A stretch of 11,490 bases of DNA, taken from positions 1-11,490 of the forward strand of contig JAFMIX010000049.1 of assembly GCA_017853785.1 (NCBI GenBank), read 5' to 3'. Below are positions 7,520 through 11,490 of the stretch, in pieces (positions within the stretch are counted from its first letter, which is position 1; each line of letters begins with the position of its first letter). This stretch comes from Verrucomicrobiales bacterium (GTDB taxonomy: Bacteria; Verrucomicrobiota; Verrucomicrobiia; Limisphaerales; JAFMIX01). Position numbers and translations under genes: made by a program. The notes under the pieces are model-generated. The model was not told the origin of the DNA. It ran no database searches and saw nothing but the letters and a program-made list of their open reading frames with translations.

Positions 7520-8371
7520 CTAGCGCTTCAAGGTCGCGGTCACCTGGCCGAGTTTTTGAAAATCCCGGTTTGGGGTGGCACTAAAGGATTTGGCGCTAGT
7601 GTCGCTCGACACCGCAATGCTGGGCTCGGCGAATCTCCAGATTTCAGAGTGGCCGTCAGCGAAGGTCATGCCAAATCCAAAATTGTGGCGTTGATTGCTG
7701 GCGGCGGGATAGCGATCAGGTTTGGCCTGCTTGCCAGCGGGATCAAATACGAAACACCCGTCGCTGATCGTGCGTTTGTCTTCGTCGATAAACAACCATA
7801 GCGAGGCCGGGCGGGGAATGTCCGACTCCTTCGAATAATACGGAACATAATCACTGGCCGGCGGATATGCGTGGTTGAACGGGGCAGACAGGCGGCTGCG
7901 GTCGCCCATGAAGGCATTCATGGAGTAGCTGCGCACGTTAACTCCGGATTTACCGCTGATCTTGTCTGCCGGACAGCGATAAATGGCGGTGCTATCATTG
8001 TATTGATACAATTGGCCGCGGGCGATGAGGGCCGAATTTTTCGCTTCAGCCGGAATCTGCATATTACCCTGAACCCACGCACTTGGATTGGGGGTCTGAG
8101 CCGAGATTCCAGGATAGGATTCCACCAAACTCCCGTTGTTGTCTCCGGAGTAGAGAACCCAGGATATTCCGAGTTGTCGCAGATTGGAAAGGCAGGCCGC
8201 ACGTTGAGCCAATGCCCGGGCTTTGGTCAAAGTCGGAACCAAGAGGGCGACCAGCACGCCTATGATGGCAATAATGACCAACAATTCCACCAAGGTGAAG
8301 CCTTGGCGAGAATGCAGTCGTCCACCCGGAGTGAACCCGGGGTAGAACTGAACTTGTTGAGTCGGGCGCAT
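7520..8371 (-). CDS. Type II secretion/type IV pilin-like (pseudopilin) protein with H-x9-DG motif
   Basis: The 283-residue protein has a class III prepilin leader. After 24 residues ending in SRQG comes the cleavage site before FTLVELLVIIAIIGVLVALL, with glutamate at mature position 5, followed by the hydrophobic helix (about residues 25-46). The rest is an extracytoplasmic globular domain with YRCPAD (about 130-136) and, near the C-terminus, HNFGFGMTFADGH, which is the H-x9-DG motif of a prepilin-like family expanded in Planctomycetes and Verrucomicrobia. It would be processed by PilD and inserted in the inner membrane; its exact role is not known. No secretion or pilus assembly genes are adjacent, as is common for this family. 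ATG at 8371 is used, without a clear ribosome binding site. It reads towards the feo genes but has no evident functional link to them. Confidence 0.88.
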   Translation of the reverse strand: MRPTQQVQFYPGFTPGGRLHSRQGFTLVELLVIIAIIGVLVALLVPTLTKARALAQRAACLSNLRQLGISWVLYSGDNNGSLVESYPGISAQTPNPSAWVQGNMQIPAEAKNSALIARGQLYQYNDSTAIYRCPADKISGKSGVNVRSYSMNAFMGDRSRLSAPFNHAYPPASDYVPYYSKESDIPRPASLWLFIDEDKRTISDGCFVFDPAGKQAKPDRYPAASNQRHNFGFGMTFADGHSEIWRFAEPSIAVSSDTSAKSFSATPNRDFQKLGQVTATLKR

Positions 8372-8521
8372 ATTGGTCTATATTGCTCTTGGAACGACTC
8401 CAATCTCCCGAATGCGCCCCAGGGTTGCAAGTGCAAACTTGTTGGTGGTTTGAGGAGGTTGCCGCACAAAATGGAGACCGTGGACAAGTGGTTTCAAATT
8501 ATTTTCACCGAAACAACTCTC
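8372..8521. other. Intergenic region upstream of the pilin-like gene
   Basis: This is the left part of a 659-base stretch (8372-9030) without an intact gene. I find no convincing coding sequence, no RNA gene and no confident promoter. The only local structure is a perfect small inverted repeat TTGGA-acgac-TCCAA at 8389-8403, about 18 bases before the pilin start codon on the minus strand. It could be an operator or chance. Confidence 0.4.
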
Positions 8522-8951
8522 TGGTCGGCTCGAATCGTCGTTTTTTTTGGGGGGGGGTATTCGCTGAAAGGCGGCATGCCGGGCTGGCGTTATGCGGCGA
8601 ATCAATTCCGGACGTTGGTTGAAAACATCGTGCTCGGCGTCAAGTTCTCAGAGTATCGCACCGGATACCGCGCCTTTTCCCGAAAAGTGCGCGAACAAGC
8701 CCTCTGGGAGCAGAATTCCGACGACTTTATCTTCGATAATCAGACGCTCGCCCAGGTTTTGTGGCATGGCCACACCATCGCCGAAGTCAGTTGCCCCAAG
8801 AAATACTTACCCGAATCTTCCTCCATCAATGCCCCGAGCCGTATTATATGGATTTGGCGGTCCGGGCGTGGGGTTGACCTGCCGATTGGCGAAATGGGGT
8901 TTCGTGCAGTCAAAACTCTTTCCGCACACACCCCCCCGCTGGGCAAAATGA
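8522..8951 (+). pseudogene. C-terminal remnant of a family 2 glycosyltransferase, frameshifted
   Basis: About 130 codons resemble the C-terminal third of polyprenyl/dolichyl-phosphate sugar synthase-like GT2 enzymes. The recognisable blocks, in order, are SLKGGMPGWRYAANQF, a VENIVLGVKFSEYRTGYRAF stretch (about 8620-8679), NSDDFIFDNQTLAQV, and EVSCPKKYLPESSSIN, ending at 8830. The match then continues in another frame from 8835 (RAVLYGFG, then LAKWGFVQSKLFP) to a stop at 8949-8951, so a frameshift lies at about 8831-8834. A second shift probably lies in the T8G9 run at 8541-8557, because a VGS..RFF..GG-like start lies in a different frame before it. The N-terminal nucleotide-sugar binding half, with the DXD region, is absent. 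I judge it a non-functional relic; the alternative, sequencing error, would explain the shifts but not the missing N-terminus. Confidence 0.7.
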
Positions 8952-8953
8952 AT

Positions 8954-8992
8954 TCGCGGAGCGAACCGGAAAACCTTCCGGCAGCTCCGCGA
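8954..8992 (-). terminator. Strong inverted repeat, probable rpsT terminator
   Basis: Nine bases TCGCGGAGC (8954-8962) pair perfectly with GCTCCGCGA (8984-8992), and inside them CCGGAA (8966-8971) pairs with TTCCGG (8976-8981) around a 4-base loop. Read on the minus strand it lies about 40 bases past the rpsT stop and is followed by ATTCATTTTG, a weak T-tract. It also sits just after the end of the plus-strand pseudogene, so it may act in both directions. Confidence 0.6.
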
Positions 8993-9005
8993 TAAATGTT
9001 ACGAG

Positions 9006-9024
9006 TGCCGCCGTGAGCGCGGCA
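9006..9024 (-). other. Small hairpin right after rpsT
   Basis: TGCCGC (9006-9011) pairs with GCGGCA (9019-9024) around a seven-base loop. It starts seven bases after the rpsT stop on the minus strand and precedes the larger inverted repeat. No T-tract follows directly, so it is more likely an mRNA 3'-end stabiliser or part of a compound terminator than a terminator by itself. Confidence 0.35.
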
Positions 9025-9030
9025 ACCAAC

Positions 9031-9294
9031 TTACTTGAGGCCGTTCAAACGGATGGCCAGGCGGGACTTCTTCCGGCTCGCTGTCGCAGCGTGGACCACG
9101 CCCACTTTGGCTGCTTTGGCATAGGCTGAGGAAACGCTACGTAATGCAGTTGCGGCCTCTGCTTTTTTGCCGGCCTGCACCAAATCCAGATATTTTTTCT
9201 CCAGCGTGTGCAGGCGGGTTTTTACGCTTTGGTTTCGGGACTGTTTCCGGGCGCTGTTGCGCATCCGGCGTTCGGCTGATTTCGTATTCGGCAT
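9031..9294 (-). CDS. rpsT: 30S ribosomal protein S20
   Basis: S20 is a small basic protein that binds 16S rRNA in the body of the 30S subunit. The 87-residue product has the expected length and the family hallmarks: MPNTKSAERRMRNSARKQ at the start (family form MPN-KSAxKR), NQSVKTRLHTLEKKY near residues 21-35, and the closing block from about residue 60 with AAKVGVVHAATASRKKSRLA. It is predicted almost wholly helical. It stands alone, convergent with the glycosyltransferase relic and divergent from cimA. No Shine-Dalgarno precedes the ATG; the 20 bases upstream are A/T-rich instead. S20 synthesis is autoregulated in other bacteria, but nothing in the sequence proves this here. Confidence 0.97.
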   Translation of the reverse strand: MPNTKSAERRMRNSARKQSRNQSVKTRLHTLEKKYLDLVQAGKKAEAATALRSVSSAYAKAAKVGVVHAATASRKKSRLAIRLNGLK

Positions 9295-9319
9295 AAAATT
9301 AAATCAATAAAGGACGGCA

Positions 9320-9347
9320 AACCTACCGAAATCGCGCGCTTTGTCAA
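9320..9347 (-). promoter_or_regulatory. Candidate sigma-70 promoter of rpsT
   Basis: On the minus strand a perfect TTGACA (9342-9347) is followed after 16 bases by TAGGTT (9320-9325), a 3/6 match to the -10 consensus. The start of transcription would fall near 9313, giving a leader of about 20 bases to the rpsT ATG. The perfect -35 and the position make this the best promoter in the window. Confidence 0.5.
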
Positions 9348-9404
9348 CGTTACCTTTTCCCTGATTGGCTTGTCGCCGGCGGCAGGCTTTTCCGGTTTTG
9401 GAGT

Positions 9405-9433
9405 TTGCCTCATCCGTGCGTTTCGGCTATCCA
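9405..9433 (+). promoter_or_regulatory. Weak candidate promoter of cimA
   Basis: TTGCCT (9405-9410) and TATCCA (9428-9433) have a 17-base spacer and lie about 25 bases before the cimA ATG. Matches are 4/6 and 3/6. The divergent gap of 163 bases between rpsT and cimA must contain a cimA promoter unless transcription reads in from further upstream, but this particular choice is weak. Confidence 0.22.
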
Positions 9434-9457
9434 TCTCGCTCCGCTAATCGCGGCGAT

Positions 9458-11017
9458 ATGAAACCCCAGGTGGAAATCTACGACACGACCTTGCGCGACG
9501 GTTCGCAGGGTGAAGGCATCAATTTCTCGGTTGCGGACAAACTCCGCATCGCCGAGAAGCTCGATTCTTTCGGAGTTCACTACATTGAAGGCGGTTGGCC
9601 CGGCAGCAATCCCAAAGACATCGAGTTCTTTGCGCGAGCCAAGAAGAAGAAATTCAAGAACGCCCGCCTTGCCGCCTTTGGTTCGACCCGCAAGAAAGCA
9701 ACCCCCGTTGAGCAGGACGATCAGGTGCGCCTGCTCATCGAGGCGAACACGCCCGTCGTCACAATCTACGGCAAGACCTCGACGCTGCACGTAAAGGAAG
9801 TCCTCCGCTGCACGCCCGAGGAAAACCTCGCGATGATCGCCGATACGGTCAAATACCTAAAAGACCACGGCAAGTTCGTCATCTACGACGCCGAGCACGC
9901 GTTCGACGGCTACAAACTCGACCGCGAATATGCCCTCGACACTTGGCGTGCGGCGGAAAAAGCCGGCGCGGATTTTATCGTGCTTTGCGATACGAATGGC
10001 GGTTGCCTGCCCAGCGAGATCGCTGCTATCACAAAGGAAGCCGTCGCCAAGCTGAATTGCAATGTCGGCATTCATACCCATGACGACAGCGGCGTGGGTG
10101 TGGCAAATGCTTTGGCCGCGCTCGATGCTGGCGCTTGTCATGTTCAAGGCACGGTCAACGGCTACGGCGAACGCACTGGCAATTGCAATATCATCAGCGT
10201 CATTCCGCTCGTGGCATTCAAGATGAAGAAACGCTGCGTGCCTGCGAAGTCGCTGGCCAAGCTCAAGGAACTTTCCATGTTCGTGGATGAAGTTGCGAAC
10301 ATCCGGCACAATCCGCGCTTGCCTTGGGTCGGTTCGGCCGCATTCGCGCACAAGGGCGGCACACACGTCAACGCTGTGCAAAAGCTCGCGTCCAGTTACG
10401 AGCACATCAACCCCGAGCTTGTCGGCAATCAGCGCAACATCCTCATCAGCGACCTCGCCGGCCGCAGCAACATCGTGATGAAGGCGCACGAACTCGGCTT
10501 CAAGCTCAACAACGACACGCCGGAGTTGAAGCCGATCCTGAATCGTATCAAGGAACTGGAGAACGCCGGTTACGAATTTGAGGCCGCCGAAGGCTCGATG
10601 GCCTTGCTAATCGCCAAAACGCTCAAACACCGCGAACTGCCCTTCACTGTGGAGGGCTACCGCGTCTCCATGCGGAACGACGGCAAAGAATCCGTCTGCG
10701 AAGCTACCGTCAAAGTCCGCGTTGGCAAAAAACGCGCGCAGAGCGTGGCCGAAGGCGACGGCCCGGTGAATGCGCTCGATTCCGCGCTGCGCGCCGCGCT
10801 CGGAAAATTTTTCCCGCAGCTCAAAAAAATCAGGCTCACCGACTACAAGGTCCGCATCCTGGATGGAATTGCGGGCACCGCCGCCAAGACCCGCGTGCTC
10901 ATCGAATCCACCGATGGCAAGCGCGAGTGGGGCACGGTCGGCGTGAGCGAGAACATCATCGAAGCCTCGTTGCAGGCGCTGGTGGACTCGATGGAATTTG
11001 CCCTGTTGAAAAAATGA
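9458..11017 (+). CDS. cimA: (R)-citramalate synthase
   Basis: CimA condenses acetyl-CoA with pyruvate to citramalate, the first step of the threonine-independent route to 2-oxobutyrate and isoleucine. The 519-residue product matches the citramalate synthase branch of the isopropylmalate/homocitrate synthase family. The N-terminal TIM barrel (about 4-275) opens with YDTTLRDGSQGEG (residues 8-20, with the catalytic Arg13 and metal-binding Asp14), and has HTHDD (206-210, metal-binding His206 and His208) and GERTGNCN (237-244). The C-terminal LeuA-type dimerisation/allosteric domain (about 390-519) contains AEGDGPVNALD from about residue 431, DYKVRILDG and GTAAKTRVLIES. ATG 9458 fits the family start; a longer frame exists upstream from 9365 but adds unrelated residues. 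No Shine-Dalgarno is evident. Its closest alternatives, LeuA or homocitrate synthase, fit less well because of the SQGEGINFS variant and overall domain pattern. Confidence 0.92.
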   Translation: MKPQVEIYDTTLRDGSQGEGINFSVADKLRIAEKLDSFGVHYIEGGWPGSNPKDIEFFARAKKKKFKNARLAAFGSTRKKATPVEQDDQVRLLIEANTPVVTIYGKTSTLHVKEVLRCTPEENLAMIADTVKYLKDHGKFVIYDAEHAFDGYKLDREYALDTWRAAEKAGADFIVLCDTNGGCLPSEIAAITKEAVAKLNCNVGIHTHDDSGVGVANALAALDAGACHVQGTVNGYGERTGNCNIISVIPLVAFKMKKRCVPAKSLAKLKELSMFVDEVANIRHNPRLPWVGSAAFAHKGGTHVNAVQKLASSYEHINPELVGNQRNILISDLAGRSNIVMKAHELGFKLNNDTPELKPILNRIKELENAGYEFEAAEGSMALLIAKTLKHRELPFTVEGYRVSMRNDGKESVCEATVKVRVGKKRAQSVAEGDGPVNALDSALRAALGKFFPQLKKIRLTDYKVRILDGIAGTAAKTRVLIESTDGKREWGTVGVSENIIEASLQALVDSMEFALLKK

Positions 11018-11020
11018 ATT

Positions 11021-11088
11021 CACCGCGGAGGCGCGGAGACGCAGAGTTGAAATTGAAACTCTCGGCGGCTCGGCGGCTCGGCGGTTTT
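11021..11088. repeat. Imperfect palindrome of 8-bp units between cimA and valS
   Basis: Nearly the whole cimA-valS gap is one structured element. The left arm has three related octamers of the form NNGCGGAG (11023-11030, 11031-11038, and a variant at 11039-11046). The right arm has three identical copies of CTCGGCGG (11061-11084). The arms are joined by a perfect 6-bp stem, AGAGTT (11043-11048) with AACTCT (11057-11062), around an 8-base loop, and the outer parts are loosely complementary. TTTTAA follows. It may act as the cimA terminator or be a dispersed intergenic repeat. Confidence 0.6.
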
Positions 11089-11095
11089 AAATTGT

Positions 11096-11490
11096 ATGTC
11101 TGAAATTTCCAAAGCCTACGAACCGCAAGCGGTCGAAGACAAATGGTATCAGTTCTGGCTCGACGGAAAGTTTTTCGTCGCCGACGAGACCTCCGCCAAG
11201 CCCGCGTATTCCATCGTCATCCCGCCGCCGAACGTCACCGGCGTGCTCACGATGGGGCATGTCCTCAACAACACCATCCAGGACATCCTCGCCCGCAAGG
11301 CGCGCATGGATGGCAAGGAGGTCCTCTGGTTGCCCGGCACGGACCACGCCGGCATCGCCACGCAGACCGTCGTGGAGCGCACCCTCAAGAAGGCCGGCGA
11401 GATCAAGCACCGCGACGATCTGGGCCGCGAGAAATTACTCGAACGCGTCTGGCAATGGAAGGAAAAGCACGGCGGCATCATCATCCAGCA
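11096..11490 (+). CDS. valS: Valyl-tRNA synthetase (3' part outside window)
   Basis: ValS is the class I enzyme that charges tRNA-Val with valine in the cytoplasm. The 131 codons seen begin with the typical MSEISKAYEPQAVEDKWYQF and contain PPPNVTG (residues 43-49), directly followed by the signature motif of class I enzymes, here TMGH (52-55) in place of HMGH or HIGH. NNTIQDIL and GTDHAGIATQ (81-90) follow, both landmarks of the catalytic Rossmann fold. The editing domain, the KMSKS motif and the C-terminal coiled coil lie beyond the window. ATG 11096 fits the family start. It stands 78 bases after cimA in the same direction, separated by a structured palindrome, and has no Shine-Dalgarno. 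The family call is secure against IleS and LeuS because of the PPPNVTG and GTDHAGIATQ blocks. Confidence 0.96.
   Translation, partial: MSEISKAYEPQAVEDKWYQFWLDGKFFVADETSAKPAYSIVIPPPNVTGVLTMGHVLNNTIQDILARKARMDGKEVLWLPGTDHAGIATQTVVERTLKKAGEIKHRDDLGREKLLERVWQWKEKHGGIIIQ

Noticed and set aside
7871..8995. One plus-strand frame of 374 codons joining antisense pilin sequence to the glycosyltransferase-like segment
   Set aside because: Its first half is the antisense of the pilin gene and has no homology-like character; only the part after about 8522 resembles GT2, so it is not a real fusion gene.
9857..10489. Minus-strand frame of 210 codons opposite cimA
   Set aside because: Antisense shadow of a strongly conserved enzyme; no domain recognised.
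11061..11084. CRISPR-like array
   Set aside because: The three 8-bp units are directly adjacent with no spacers and far too short.

Overview
The window looks like a chromosomal stretch from a member of the Verrucomicrobiota or a close PVC relative. This is inferred from gene character, not from a marker comparison: a prepilin-like protein with an H-x9-DG motif of the kind expanded in Planctomycetes and Verrucomicrobia, a very large DUF2723 (TMEM260-like) membrane protein fused to TPR-like repeats, two feoA genes ahead of feoB, and an almost complete lack of Shine-Dalgarno sequences. Most of it is ordinary housekeeping and nutrient-uptake DNA. I see no CRISPR array, tRNA, rRNA, transposase, integrase or phage gene.

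Left part, all on the minus strand. Reading leftwards from about 8.4 kb: a type IV pilin/pseudopilin-like secreted protein (7520-8371); a ferrous iron uptake cluster feoA2-feoA1-feoB (7426 down to 4691) with gaps of only 14 and 31 bases; a 1360-residue polytopic DUF2723 protein with a long soluble C-terminal half ending in TPR-like helices (422-4504); and grpE (1-330), running off the left edge.

Middle, 8372-9030: a 659-base stretch without an intact gene. Its right part holds a decayed, frameshifted C-terminal fragment of a family 2 glycosyltransferase on the plus strand (about 8522-8951). It is followed by a strong inverted repeat that probably ends the convergent rpsT transcript.

Right part: rpsT (ribosomal protein S20) on the minus strand at 9031-9294, with a consensus -35 box upstream. 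On the plus strand follow cimA (citramalate synthase, 9458-11017), an intergenic imperfect palindrome built of 8-bp units, and the first 131 codons of valS (valyl-tRNA synthetase) running off the right edge. cimA (isoleucine precursor synthesis) and valS (valine charging) are co-directional and 78 bases apart; a functional link is only thematic.

No clear undescribed multi-gene system is present. The points most worth a second look are the cysteine-rich FeoA2 and the 22-bp-spaced repeat in front of the feo cluster, the glycosyltransferase remnant, the large DUF2723-TPR fusion, and the palindromic repeat before valS.
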